DNA of 64,000 bases from LZORAL124-50-18 sp051208045 (GTDB taxonomy: Bacteria; Pseudomonadota; Gammaproteobacteria; Pseudomonadales; Oleiphilaceae): contig JBPJFY010000002.1 of assembly GCA_051208045.1 (NCBI GenBank), forward strand, positions 1-64,000, given 5' to 3'. Of the stretch, positions 8,825 through 17,448 are shown one piece after another. A program made the translations under genes and the position numbers. Below the pieces are notes generated by a model, which was given only the letters and a program-made list of their open reading frames with translations, had not been told where the DNA came from and did not search any database. How positions within the stretch are numbered: position 1 is the stretch's first letter; each line of letters begins with the position of its first letter.

Positions 8825-10756
8825 CTACTGATGGGCCAAACGCAGGGATTCCAGCGCATGAATGGTACGATCAATATCTGGTTGCCGCATGAACGCTGAC
8901 AGCGTTTTCACAGCATCACCACTGAAGGCTTGCTGAGTGTCACGATCGAAGAATTGCATTACGCCTTGTGCTTCATTGAGCAGAGTGATGCCTTCGCGGG
9001 CCAAGGGCGTGTCGACGGATGTTGTGCCACCCGTCGCTGGTAAATAACCGAGATGGGCAGTCACCTTTTTCTGTACGTCGGGCAGAGATAGATAAGCGAG
9101 TATTGCCTGAGCTGCTGTTTCTTGCGTGGTTTTTGATGATAGTACGAAGACTTCCGTGGGTAAGAGTTCATATTTCGGCACGTTGTTGTCCATCACTGGA
9201 AACGGGAAAAAGCCGATGTCGGATTTGATCTGAGATGGAATACTTTGCTCAGCGAAGTTACCGATCAGCATCATACCCGCGTTCTCGCGGTAGAGCAACG
9301 GCATGGCCTCCTGCCAATCAAGTTCATGATGTTGGTTGTAAAAATAACCCGCGTCAATAAGTTGTTTCCAATGCTCAAAGACCTGCCGCACTTTGGGGTG
9401 TGTGTAGGCAACCTGCCCGCGCAGTAAACCTTGGTAAAACTGTATGCCGTTGAGGCGTAAGTTCAGGTAATCGAACCACGCAGCAGCCGGCCAGTTGTCC
9501 CGAGTGCCGGTAGCTATCGCGCTCACGCCGTGCGCGCTGAGCGTGTCTGCGACGAGCTTGAGTTCCTCCCAGTTCGCAGGTGGTGAGAGCCCTAATCGCG
9601 AAAACAGGGATTTTTTGAAGTAAAATCCCCAGTGGTAATACGCGAAAGGCAGTCCATAGAGGCCTTGTTTATACGTAACCAGTGATTTTTGATGAGCTGT
9701 AAACTTCTGGTCCCACTCCTGAGCCTCCCACAGAGGTCGGAGGTTGCGGATTAATCCCTTTTCTGCGTACTCAAACAAACGCTCTCCTGCTTGCCAGATA
9801 AACACATCCGGGCCGCTACCCGTGTTGGCCCAGTGGCTGATGGCACGCTTATACTGGTTGTCATCATAGGCATCGATCTTTACATGAATTTTGGGGTGCT
9901 TTTGTTCGAAGTCGGCAATCAATGAGCGAAACGTTTCGCCTTGGTGTTGATTTGCAAGCAGCACGCCGACGGAAATTGACGTATCGCTGATCACTTCCGG
10001 GATGCGTTGTTTCCACCGCTTCAAGTTCCGGGAGAGAACCTTCGCAGGAACGCCTTGCTCTGCCAGGGTTTTCAACTTCTGATCAAACGCTGGAATCAGC
10101 GCCTGGCAGGGCGATCTCAAAGAAAACCCCTGGTGAATTGGACCCGTCAGCACCGGGGGGGTCAGGTACGTTACTTTACGCTTGTCCGGGTATTTTTCGA
10201 GAAAAGCCAGTCCGGGATACAAGCCGGTAATGAAAAAGTCAGTTCGCCCATTGGCCAGCAAGTTAAAGTTTGTTTCCAGGCCCGCGACCCGGCGCGTACT
10301 CAACTTCTCTCGAACAAAGGCATCGAATGCTTCACCATGTCGATCGCCCAGGTTGAGAGTGCCATGCTTTCCAATCAAGTCGTCCCAGCCTTGATAGGGA
10401 AAGGGGCGTTGCTCGGGGATAAACGCGGAAACCGGGTTTTCGAAGAGTGGGGTGTGGGTAAATGCTAAATAACTTCGTCGCTCCGGTACATCCTTGAGCC
10501 CGAGCACCAGATCTATTTTTCCCTCTTCCGCACTGTGCAGCACGCGTTTCCATGGCCCCACGTGGCGTGATTCGTGTGCAACATTCAGCTCATTCAGTAT
10601 GAGGTTGGTGAGGTCTACACTGGCACCCACGATTCGGCCCGACTCCTCCCAGTGAAAAGGCGGGTAATTCGGATGTGCAGAGTACACCAACTTGTTGCAT
10701 GTGCTGGCAAATAACTGAGTGCTGGCCCACGCCAAAACCAAGAGTAACCATCGCAT
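8825..10756 (-). CDS. Tandem periplasmic binding protein: SBP family 3 fused to SBP family 1
   Basis: A 643-residue exported protein (signal peptide about 1-18). Residues about 20-265 are an amino-acid-type (SBP_bac_3) domain, with YSAHPNYPPFHWEE, VGPWKRVLHSAEEGKIDLVLG and a GLYPGLAFLEKYP region. Residues about 272-640 are a sugar/extracellular type-1 binding domain, with ADFEQKHPKIHVKIDAYDD, GPDVFIWQAG, YGLPFAYYHWGFYFKKSLF and ENAGMMLIGNF. Both domains look complete. No membrane segment separates them, and no permease or kinase adjoins, so the protein is probably a soluble periplasmic two-ligand receptor. A sequencing-frame fusion is unlikely because the linker reads smoothly. Confidence 0.85.
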   Translation of the reverse strand: MRWLLLVLAWASTQLFASTCNKLVYSAHPNYPPFHWEESGRIVGASVDLTNLILNELNVAHESRHVGPWKRVLHSAEEGKIDLVLGLKDVPERRSYLAFTHTPLFENPVSAFIPEQRPFPYQGWDDLIGKHGTLNLGDRHGEAFDAFVREKLSTRRVAGLETNFNLLANGRTDFFITGLYPGLAFLEKYPDKRKVTYLTPPVLTGPIHQGFSLRSPCQALIPAFDQKLKTLAEQGVPAKVLSRNLKRWKQRIPEVISDTSISVGVLLANQHQGETFRSLIADFEQKHPKIHVKIDAYDDNQYKRAISHWANTGSGPDVFIWQAGERLFEYAEKGLIRNLRPLWEAQEWDQKFTAHQKSLVTYKQGLYGLPFAYYHWGFYFKKSLFSRLGLSPPANWEELKLVADTLSAHGVSAIATGTRDNWPAAAWFDYLNLRLNGIQFYQGLLRGQVAYTHPKVRQVFEHWKQLIDAGYFYNQHHELDWQEAMPLLYRENAGMMLIGNFAEQSIPSQIKSDIGFFPFPVMDNNVPKYELLPTEVFVLSSKTTQETAAQAILAYLSLPDVQKKVTAHLGYLPATGGTTSVDTPLAREGITLLNEAQGVMQFFDRDTQQAFSGDAVKTLSAFMRQPDIDRTIHALESLRLAHQ

Positions 10757-10966
10757 AACACTTCACCTCATATCTGTAGAGTGTAGATGATTAGACCAAT
10801 GACTCAATTACTCCAAGGGTGATACACCCAAAAGTTTCGGGTGTCTTTTGCGGTTTTCTGCGGTGCGCCTTCTATCAATAGATGCCCGAGTTTGCGCGCA
10901 TTCAATGTCGCGCTGAAATGCGTGTTGATAAGAGAGCCGATGCAATCTGATTGTCAGGTGTTGTTT

Positions 10967-11635
10967 TTACCCTCCCAAATCAATTGCTTCCGGTATCGTC
11001 GTAGGCTGAGTGCTGTCATAGTCAGGATTTAGCCAGACGATGAGTGCGGCATACCCTTTCGACTCTTTGTCTTGGGAGATGTAGTTGTCGAACACGCCGC
11101 AGAACCGAAAGCCTTCGTGGAGCTGGAACGATAATACCGGATCATTAATGTCGCCCCACACCACTTTCTGTGCGTAGAGTGCCACAGGGAACGCTTTGGC
11201 ATAGTCTTCATAGCCGGGCAGACGGCCACAGGCAATGATGCGCTTCAGGTTCATCGCTTTGCACAGCGCGCGCCTGCCTTCGTAAAGTGCGTGACCAATC
11301 CCTAATCCCTGTAGGCCCGGTTCGACGCACACTTCCGCGCCGTACAGAGTTTTGGCGTCGGGGGTATGCGTATCGAAATGGCCATTGTCTGTGATTTCCG
11401 TCCAAGTATGTGCTTCGTACCATTCGTCCCAGGAAACAATGAGTGAACTGGCGCAACCGACGATCTTGCCGTCGTATTCCGCCACAATCTGCCCTTGCGG
11501 GAATTGGTCGAGCTGGTTGGCCACTTGCTCGGGTTCCCACGGATCGATGTGCGGGTACACCCGATCCTGCAGGTCGATCAATGCCGGGATGTCGTGCAGT
11601 TGAGTGTGGCGAATTGTTACCTTGGCGGTGGTCAT
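10967..11635 (-). CDS. GNAT family N-acetyltransferase
   Basis: A 222-residue cytosolic acetyltransferase. The acetyl-CoA site is in VCVEPGLQGLGIGHALYEGRRALCKAM, containing the Q-x-x-G-x-G pyrophosphate loop. N-terminal IRHTQLHDIPALIDLQDRVYP is a typical GNAT first helix. The ATG at 11635 follows AGGAG at a somewhat long 12-base spacing; the alternative at 11698 adds a non-conserved stretch. It is divergent from another GNAT gene about 90 bases away. The substrate is not inferable. Confidence 0.85.
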   Translation of the reverse strand: MTTAKVTIRHTQLHDIPALIDLQDRVYPHIDPWEPEQVANQLDQFPQGQIVAEYDGKIVGCASSLIVSWDEWYEAHTWTEITDNGHFDTHTPDAKTLYGAEVCVEPGLQGLGIGHALYEGRRALCKAMNLKRIIACGRLPGYEDYAKAFPVALYAQKVVWGDINDPVLSFQLHEGFRFCGVFDNYISQDKESKGYAALIVWLNPDYDSTQPTTIPEAIDLGG

Positions 11636-11722
11636 GATGGTTAATTGCTCCTGTGCAGCACTAAAAAAGTCACTCGCTTCTTTTATTCGTCTCAGCATAT
11701 ATTCGTCTTAGCATAGTAGGGT

Positions 11723-12256
11723 ATGATCGGCTTCACCATCGATAACACAGGACAACTTTCAGCCTTGGACGCACTCACAACCTATTATCTGGAAATGCTC
11801 GCTCTCGATCAGTTGAATGAGAAAAAGGATGCGCGGGGCATGACCGTGACGGAAGCGGAACTGGATGCGTTTCCGCTCAATCGGTTTTTGTACCAGTACA
11901 TCGGCGGTCCCTGGCAATGGCGGGACAAGCTGGTGTGGACCGATGCGCAGTGGCAGTGCTACGTAGATAATCCCGAGTTGCGCACGTGGGTGGGGTATGT
12001 GCAGGGCAGCATTGCGGGTTACTTCGAGTTGAATGCCTGTGCCAACGGGGATACTGAAATTGCCTACTTTGGGCTTGCCCCCGGCTTTATTGGACAGGGG
12101 TATGGCGGGTACTTTCTCTCGCAAACACTCAGGCAGGCCTGGGCGATTCCCACGACGCGCCGTGTCTGGGTGCACACCTGCACGCTGGACCATGCCTCCG
12201 CGCTGGCAAACTACCAGGCGCGTGGCATGACCGTGTACAAGACAGAAACGGATTAA
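11723..12256 (+). CDS. GNAT family N-acetyltransferase
   Basis: A 177-residue acetyltransferase. The CoA-binding segment is EIAYFGLAPGFIGQGYGGYFLSQTLRQAW, with G-x-G-x-G-G spacing, followed by VWVHTCTLDHASALANYQARGM, the usual asparagine/tyrosine-bearing GNAT C-terminus. It is the first gene of a rightward pair with the ABM monooxygenase 17 bases downstream, and it diverges from the acetyltransferase gene at 10967. The substrate is unknown. Confidence 0.87.
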   Translation: MIGFTIDNTGQLSALDALTTYYLEMLALDQLNEKKDARGMTVTEAELDAFPLNRFLYQYIGGPWQWRDKLVWTDAQWQCYVDNPELRTWVGYVQGSIAGYFELNACANGDTEIAYFGLAPGFIGQGYGGYFLSQTLRQAWAIPTTRRVWVHTCTLDHASALANYQARGMTVYKTETD

Positions 12257-12273
12257 TTCGGAGAAACACCGTA

Positions 12274-12594
12274 ATGAGCGACATAGCAAAAACACCCGAG
12301 CCACCCTATTACGCCGTGATTTTCACCAATCTGCGCACAGAAGGTGATGACGGCTATGGGGAAACGGCGGAGCGGATGGTCGAGCTGGCCCAACAACAGC
12401 CGGGTTTTCTCGGAATGGAGTCTGTGCGAGAGGGTCTGGGTATCACCGTTTCTTATTGGTCGGATCTGGATGCCATAAAACACTGGAAGGCCAATCTGGA
12501 ACACCTGGAAGCCCAAAAATTGGGTCGAGAACGCTGGTATGCTGCATTCAAGACCCGGATTGCCAAGGTGGAGCGTGATTATGGGAAGGATTAA
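12274..12594 (+). CDS. Antibiotic biosynthesis monooxygenase (ABM) domain protein
   Basis: A 106-residue single-domain ferredoxin-fold protein. YYAVIFTNLRTEGDDGYGETAERMVELAQQQPGFLGMESVR...ITVSYWSDLDAIKHWKANLEH follows the ABM/YqjZ pattern. Members are cofactor-free oxygenases of aromatic compounds or, often, uncharacterised stress proteins. It follows the GNAT gene closely and probably shares its transcript. Its stop overlaps the convergent MipA-like gene by four bases. Confidence 0.85.
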   Translation: MSDIAKTPEPPYYAVIFTNLRTEGDDGYGETAERMVELAQQQPGFLGMESVREGLGITVSYWSDLDAIKHWKANLEHLEAQKLGRERWYAAFKTRIAKVERDYGKD

Positions 12595-13403
12595 AAATTG
12601 TAATTGACTCCCAGCGTGCTCACCCACACGCCACTGTCGTTGATCACGGAACTGTCTTTAATACCTGAGCCCAAATGCACATAGGCTGCGTTGGCGTTGA
12701 CATCCCAGTGCTCTGTCACCTCATAGCGCGCTCGAAGTCCGGTATACACACTGAGAGCGCTGTGACCGCGATATGCTTTGCGGTCCTCACGAGCCTCCGA
12801 CACTGAAATGCCATAAAAATGATCTACCATCTCCGCGCTTTGCCAATTGGCACCGATTGTCGGATTGATGTGGAGTTTGTCGGCTTTCAGATTAAACGTG
12901 TAGCGAATATCCGCTGATTGCCCACCGTGTTCTCCCGTAATTTCGTCCATGACGGCGAGCCGCAGCCTGCCTAAAGGGGAGTCATGGAGTAAATACAGCC
13001 CCAGGTCAAGTGTGCTGTCTCTCTCACTGATTCCGGCCAGTCGCTCATTGTTACGATAGTCATCATCGTCAGACAAGAACGAGGCATGGTGAGTTAAAAA
13101 TGCCCCTACGCTGAAGCCATTGTCGCGGTGAAACTGGAGCCCCAGATTGCCCTCTTTGACAAAAAATCGCTCGCCCCGATATTCGACATTGGGAAAAGCA
13201 TAATATTCAGTGTCTTCGCCGGAGAACGGATTGTTTACGGCCCCTGCGTGGATGCCGACCACCCACGTGCTGTTGCTGTCTCCAGGGCCGATGGCATCGC
13301 TGGCGATAACGGGGAAAGCAAGCGGCAAGGTAATCAGGAAGCCGATTGCCAAGCAGGTTGTATTCTTTCGAATTTGTGCAGGATTTTGTGTCGTGTTGTT
13401 CAT
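12591..13403 (-). CDS. MipA/OmpV family outer membrane protein
   Basis: A 270-residue outer-membrane beta-barrel protein. The signal peptide ends near VIASDA (about residue 36). The mature part alternates hydrophobic and polar residues and ends in GVNYNF, a C-terminal Phe as for outer membrane proteins. YYAFPNVEYRGERFFVKEGNLGLQF is characteristic of MipA/OmpV. AGAGGA precedes the ATG. It diverges from the PepSY/two-component operon, an arrangement that suggests this regulator controls it. Family members scaffold murein enzymes or respond to envelope stress; the exact role here is unknown. Confidence 0.88.
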   Translation of the reverse strand: MNNTTQNPAQIRKNTTCLAIGFLITLPLAFPVIASDAIGPGDSNSTWVVGIHAGAVNNPFSGEDTEYYAFPNVEYRGERFFVKEGNLGLQFHRDNGFSVGAFLTHHASFLSDDDDYRNNERLAGISERDSTLDLGLYLLHDSPLGRLRLAVMDEITGEHGGQSADIRYTFNLKADKLHINPTIGANWQSAEMVDHFYGISVSEAREDRKAYRGHSALSVYTGLRARYEVTEHWDVNANAAYVHLGSGIKDSSVINDSGVWVSTLGVNYNF

Positions 13404-13620
13404 CGTTGTGTCCTCTTTCAGATCTTGCCGGTTGGCGGGTATTCATAGTCAACAGGACGCAGTCTACCGGTGCTCACTGAACGCAAACTGGCAGAAAACT
13501 GAATGGAACCTGTCAACGTGAAATGGGAAATCACAGGCCGTCCGGATTGTCAGTTTCAGTTCAACTTCAGCAGCTATACTTGTGAGACAACGAAAAACGG
13601 GACCCAACCAGCGAAGTGTG

Positions 13621-14010
13621 ATGACGGTATTACGGCACCTGATGTTAATTTTGAACCTGATGTTCTATGGCGCTGTTCATGCGGAAGAGCACCCGGAAAC
13701 GCATGACGGGGATGCGACGAGCCAGGTTGAGCAGTTCGCCTGGCCCTTTACTCGTTGGTTTGAAGATACCGTTCGCCGCACACCGATTATTCGCACACAG
13801 GAGAACGTTGAGCCGTCAGGTGCTTCCGGTGGCCTGACCCTTCGAGCTGCAATCCAGCAGGCGACGTCGATCTATCCTGGCACGGTACTGGGGGCGAAAA
13901 AATCATTGGCTGATTCGCAGACCACCTTTCATGTCCGCATTGTGTCGGAGCAAGGTATTGTCAAAACCATTGTGGTCAAAGACCCCGCCATAACGGAAGA
14001 AGGGGAATAG
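13621..14010 (+). CDS. PepSY-domain periplasmic protein
   Basis: A 129-residue exported protein. The N-terminal MTVLRHLMLILNLMFYGAVHAEE is a signal peptide. The C-terminal 55 residues (LRAAIQQATSIYPGTVLGAKKS...FHVRIVSEQGIVKTIVVKD) are a single PepSY repeat, a fold that often modulates peptidases or kinases. The gene stops two bases before the response regulator, so it is co-transcribed with the two-component system and may act on its sensor. The start at 13621 was chosen for the signal peptide; the ribosome site is weak, so the start is uncertain. Confidence 0.75.
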   Translation: MTVLRHLMLILNLMFYGAVHAEEHPETHDGDATSQVEQFAWPFTRWFEDTVRRTPIIRTQENVEPSGASGGLTLRAAIQQATSIYPGTVLGAKKSLADSQTTFHVRIVSEQGIVKTIVVKDPAITEEGE

Positions 14011-14011
14011 A

Positions 14012-14689
14012 ATGAAACTTCTGGTTGTGGAAGATGATCAGGCATTGCAGAGCCAGCTGGTGCACAGTTTGCGGGGGCAACACTACGAAGTGGACGCCTG
14101 TGACGATGGCGTGGATGCTTTGTTTCAAGCGCGCGAATTCGAATACGATATGGCGGTTATAGACATTGGCCTGCCCAAAATATCCGGGATTGATGTAATC
14201 AAAAGCTTGCGCAGCGAAGGATCCAGGTTACCCATCTTGATACTGACTGCACGCAGCAGTTGGCAGGATAAGGTGCTCGGACTTAAGGCTGGAGCTGATG
14301 ACTACCTGGTGAAGCCCTTTGAGTTTGCAGAATTGCTTGCTCGAATTGAGGCAATGCTGCGGCGTGCACAGGGTTACCATAATGTGGTGATTGAAAGTGG
14401 GCCCATCCAGCTCAATACTCAGACCCAGGAGGTGCGGGTAAATGGCCATGATGTGGATCTTACAGCTTTTGAGTACAAGCTTCTCACCTACTTTCTGAGA
14501 AATCCAAAGCGTATCGTCTCGAAATCGGCATTGATGGACTATCTGTACGACGAGGATAACGAGAGAGATGTGAATGTTTTGGAGGTGCTGATTGGTCGAT
14601 TGAGACGCAAACTTGATCCCCAGAATCAAGTGAAACCCATCGAAACCCTGCGCGGACGGGGGTACCGGTACGCGTTGAAAGTTGTATGA
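14012..14689 (+). CDS. OmpR/PhoP-type response regulator
   Basis: A 225-residue DNA-binding response regulator. The receiver domain has D8/D9 in VVEDDQ, phosphoacceptor D51 in AVIDIGLP and the conserved Lys in LVKPFEF. A winged-helix output domain follows, with LTAFEYKLLTYFLRNPKRIVSKSALMDYLYDED and terminal RGRGYRYAL. GGGGAA sits before the ATG, and its stop overlaps the kinase start (ATGA). Likely targets are its own operon and the divergent MipA/OmpV gene. Confidence 0.95.
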   Translation: MKLLVVEDDQALQSQLVHSLRGQHYEVDACDDGVDALFQAREFEYDMAVIDIGLPKISGIDVIKSLRSEGSRLPILILTARSSWQDKVLGLKAGADDYLVKPFEFAELLARIEAMLRRAQGYHNVVIESGPIQLNTQTQEVRVNGHDVDLTAFEYKLLTYFLRNPKRIVSKSALMDYLYDEDNERDVNVLEVLIGRLRRKLDPQNQVKPIETLRGRGYRYALKVV

Positions 14690-16044
14690 ACCATACTCAG
14701 GCCACACCAATTTCGCTTCGGCGACGCTTCTTTTTGCATAGTGCCCTGGCACTCCTCGCAGTGATGGTGGCGAGTGTGATGGTGGTGGACGTGAGTTATC
14801 GTGCGACCTTGGAAAAGAACGCTGAAGAACGCCTCAAGCTGCATGTATTTACTTTGTTATCGGTTGCGGATAACAGTGATCTGCGCCTTGAGCTACCAGC
14901 CATTCTGCAGAATCCTCGTTTCAATCAAGACGAGTCAGGTTTGTGGGCTGTGGTGCTTGATGCGCAACAACAACTGGTGTGGCATTCGTTGTCCTGGGGA
15001 GCGACGAATTTTTACTCCCTGCCCGAACAACCGATAGGCAGCTGGGTGACAGAGTATGTCTCGGTTCTCAATAATACTTATCTGACGCTGCGCTACAAAG
15101 TCGGGTGGGAGACGGCGAATGGCCTGAAAGCGTATGTGTTCCTGGTGGGGGAGACCACCGCATCCGTGACCCGGGAGCAAGGGCAGTTTCGGCGCTGGTT
15201 GTTCAGTGGTTTTATCGTTGTGACTTTGTGTCTGCTGGCGGGCCAACAGTGGGTTTTGCGTAAAGCCTTTCGACCGATTCATCAACTTGGGCAGGATATC
15301 CAGGCGTTAGAGCAGGGGAGTCACAGGCAATTACAGGAAAACTATCCCGAAGAGTTAAAAAGCGTCACACAGAATTTGAACCTGTTGATTAAAAAAGAGC
15401 ACTTGCAGCGAGAGAAATATCGAACGTCGATGGCGGATTTGGCCCATAGTCTGAAAACCCCGTTAGCAATCATTCATGGCGAGTTGACCGCGATGCAACA
15501 GCATAGCCCAGCCATCAAACAGGCATTGCAGCGAATAGACCAGAACGTTGAGTATCAGTTGCGACGGGCGGTGATCTCCGGGCACAGTTTGGTGGAAAAA
15601 GGAACTCCCATACACGCCGTACTGGACGATCTGCTCCCCGTTGTGCAGCATGCCTACTCGGATAAAGACATCCGTGTTGAACGGTCGGTCGCCAGGGAAC
15701 TGACGTTTTTTGGAGATGAGAATGACTTGATGGAAGTTTTTGGCAATTTGTTGGATAACGCATTTCGATATGCGTCTGGCTGCATTCGTATCTCGGTAAC
15801 ACAGTCTGGCGCGCTTCTACAGGGCCGGGTTGAGGATGACGGTCCGGGCTTTACCGAGACACAGGCGGAGAAGGTTTTTCATCGTGGTGAGCGTCTGGAT
15901 CGTCGAGACGCGGGGCAGGGAATTGGTTTGTCTGTGGTGCATGACATTGTGACCAGCTATGGTGGTGAGATTGTTGCCACCCGTTCCCCATTGGGTGGGG
16001 CTGCGTTTGTTTTTCAACTACCCACAAAAAGGGGAAGTGAATGA
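14686..16044 (+). CDS. PhoQ-like sensor histidine kinase
   Basis: A 452-residue inner-membrane kinase. Membrane segments are at about 17-36 and 171-189, flanking a periplasmic sensor of about 135 residues. The phosphorylated His is H254 in MADLAHSLKTPL, and the ATPase domain has NLLDNAFRYA (N-box), VEDDGPGF and GQGIGLSVV. The H-box variant AHSLKTPL and overall layout match PhoQ-type kinases. The stop overlaps the downstream lipoprotein start (ATGA). The signal could be cations, peptides or envelope damage; the neighbouring PepSY protein and lipoproteins favour an envelope signal. Confidence 0.93.
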   Translation: MNHTQATPISLRRRFFLHSALALLAVMVASVMVVDVSYRATLEKNAEERLKLHVFTLLSVADNSDLRLELPAILQNPRFNQDESGLWAVVLDAQQQLVWHSLSWGATNFYSLPEQPIGSWVTEYVSVLNNTYLTLRYKVGWETANGLKAYVFLVGETTASVTREQGQFRRWLFSGFIVVTLCLLAGQQWVLRKAFRPIHQLGQDIQALEQGSHRQLQENYPEELKSVTQNLNLLIKKEHLQREKYRTSMADLAHSLKTPLAIIHGELTAMQQHSPAIKQALQRIDQNVEYQLRRAVISGHSLVEKGTPIHAVLDDLLPVVQHAYSDKDIRVERSVARELTFFGDENDLMEVFGNLLDNAFRYASGCIRISVTQSGALLQGRVEDDGPGFTETQAEKVFHRGERLDRRDAGQGIGLSVVHDIVTSYGGEIVATRSPLGGAAFVFQLPTKRGSE

Positions 16045-16349
16045 GAGTTTTGGGATTTATGCTGATATTTGCCTGTTTCGCCGGGTGCTCATCTGTCACA
16101 GTTCGAACCGATGCGCTGGAGAAAACCCGCACGCCACCAGATTATCAGCAACGCTATGACTACTGGTGGTGGGGCTTGGAGGGTACACACTCAGTCAATG
16201 TGCGAGAGGTTTGCAGGGGGAGTGAAGTTGCACAGATGCAGTCGGTGGCAACAATACCTGATGTGCTTTGGGCTGTTGCTACGCTGGGCATTTATATTCC
16301 TCGTACCGCGCGCGTTTGGTGTGGAGGTAAAACCCATGAAGCTTTCTAA
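16041..16349 (+). CDS. Bor/Iss family lipoprotein
   Basis: A 102-residue lipoprotein; the lipobox FAGC puts the lipidated Cys at residue 16. The C-terminal half (HSVNVREVCRGSEVAQMQS...LWAVATLGIYIPRTARVWC) matches the Bor protein pattern, including the two cysteines and the TLGIYxPxxARVxC end. In phage lambda and E. coli, Bor/Iss is an outer membrane lipoprotein linked to serum resistance. Here it is chromosomal and translationally coupled to the PhoQ-like kinase, so it is likely an envelope accessory rather than a prophage remnant. Confidence 0.8.
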   Translation: MRVLGFMLIFACFAGCSSVTVRTDALEKTRTPPDYQQRYDYWWWGLEGTHSVNVREVCRGSEVAQMQSVATIPDVLWAVATLGIYIPRTARVWCGGKTHEAF

Positions 16350-16662
16350 CGCATTGTCTGCAATCGGTTTGTCGTTGTCCTTGTCGTTGGCGCTGAGCGC
16401 TTGCAGCACCATGACATTTGTTAATGGTCCGGAAATGGATGAGACCGTAGAGCGGGAACAGTGGCACCATTTGGGCATCAACGGAATGATCGAATACAGC
16501 CCGCCTATGAATGTGGTGTATAATTGTGCGAATCAGCAGTGGGATTCGGTGACTGTGGAATTGTCTTTTTTTAACGCGATTGCCTCGGTGTCGCCTTGGC
16601 CACCCCTCTCTTTGTACAGCCCTTGGACCATCATCTACGAGTGTCGGGAAGCGATAGACTGA
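16336..16662 (+). CDS. Second Bor-like small lipoprotein
   Basis: A 108-residue lipoprotein with lipobox LSAC (Cys 23). The true start is the ATG at 16336 after GGAGG; the frame is open further upstream, but that part lies inside the preceding gene. The layout mirrors the neighbour: Cys in the middle (VVYNCANQQWDSVTVELSF), a hydrophobic run and a terminal IIYEC. I therefore read it as a divergent paralogue of the Bor-like protein. The two reading frames overlap by 14 bases. Confidence 0.7.
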   Translation: MKLSNALSAIGLSLSLSLALSACSTMTFVNGPEMDETVEREQWHHLGINGMIEYSPPMNVVYNCANQQWDSVTVELSFFNAIASVSPWPPLSLYSPWTIIYECREAID

Positions 16663-16731
16663 AGTCTGTGCGATCTCGGTGGAGTGTAGATAGCTTTTGA
16701 GTGGGAATGTAAATCAACTGGAGTTTTCATA

Positions 16732-17424
16732 TTGGGTCTCGTCGTCTTCCTCCTTCTGATCGCGTGCATCGCCGGCCCCAGCCTGTGGGTAAAGTATGTG
16801 CTGAAAAAGTACAGCGCAACCCTCGAAGGGGCGCCGGGTACCGGCGGCGAACTGGCGCGTCATCTCATCGATAAATATCAACTCGTGGGTGTGAGTGTCG
16901 AGCAGACGGAACCGTGGTCGGATCATTATGACCCTGCGGAAAAGAAAGTTCGGCTCAGCCCGGCGGTGTATGCGGGAAAATCGTTAACCGCCATCGCTGT
17001 GGCCGCGCATGAAGTGGGGCATGCGCTTCAGTATGCGCGTAACGATAAAATTACGCGGCTACGCGAGGCCTGGGCACCATTGACCGTGCAGGTGCAACGG
17101 CTGGGTACGGCAGTCATTATGCTCGCCCCGATTGTTTTGGCGGTGTTTCACGTTCCCCATGCGGCTTTACTGACTGCCGTAATGGGCGTGCTCACCATGC
17201 TGGTGGGTGCCTGTATGCAGCTCATTGTTCTGCCGATGGAATGGGATGCCAGCTTTAATAAAGCGCTCCCGATTCTGGTGAAAGGGCAATATGTACCAGA
17301 GGTGTATCAATCCAGGATCAGAACGATCCTGACGGCCGCTGCCCTGACCTATTTTGCTGCAGCACTGATACAGGTATTGCAGTTGTGGCGATGGCTGGCG
17401 GTGTTGCGCGGTGTGATACGCTAG
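16732..17424 (+). CDS. YugP-like zinc-dependent membrane peptidase
   Basis: A 230-residue integral membrane metalloprotease of the Zn_peptidase_2 (YugP) family. HEVGH (93-97) supplies two zinc ligands and the catalytic Glu. The later PMEWDASFNKAL segment, where the third ligand is expected, is also family-typical. Membrane segments lie at the N-terminus, about 112-160 and 200-220. The start is a TTG at 16732, eight bases after GGAG, since no ATG fits. Biological substrates of this family are poorly known. Confidence 0.85.
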   Translation: MGLVVFLLLIACIAGPSLWVKYVLKKYSATLEGAPGTGGELARHLIDKYQLVGVSVEQTEPWSDHYDPAEKKVRLSPAVYAGKSLTAIAVAAHEVGHALQYARNDKITRLREAWAPLTVQVQRLGTAVIMLAPIVLAVFHVPHAALLTAVMGVLTMLVGACMQLIVLPMEWDASFNKALPILVKGQYVPEVYQSRIRTILTAAALTYFAAALIQVLQLWRWLAVLRGVIR

Positions 17425-17448
17425 CGCGGCCATCGCACGTATCCTGCA

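Noticed and set aside
10824..10844. Hairpin ACACCC-N9-GGGTGT followed by T-rich sequence on the plus strand
   Set aside because: No plus-strand gene ends before it, and on the minus strand it lacks a U-tract, so I could not assign it as a terminator.
16041..16349. Bor-like gene taken as prophage evidence
   Set aside because: Bor is best known from lambda, but no other phage gene is near and the gene is coupled to a chromosomal two-component system.
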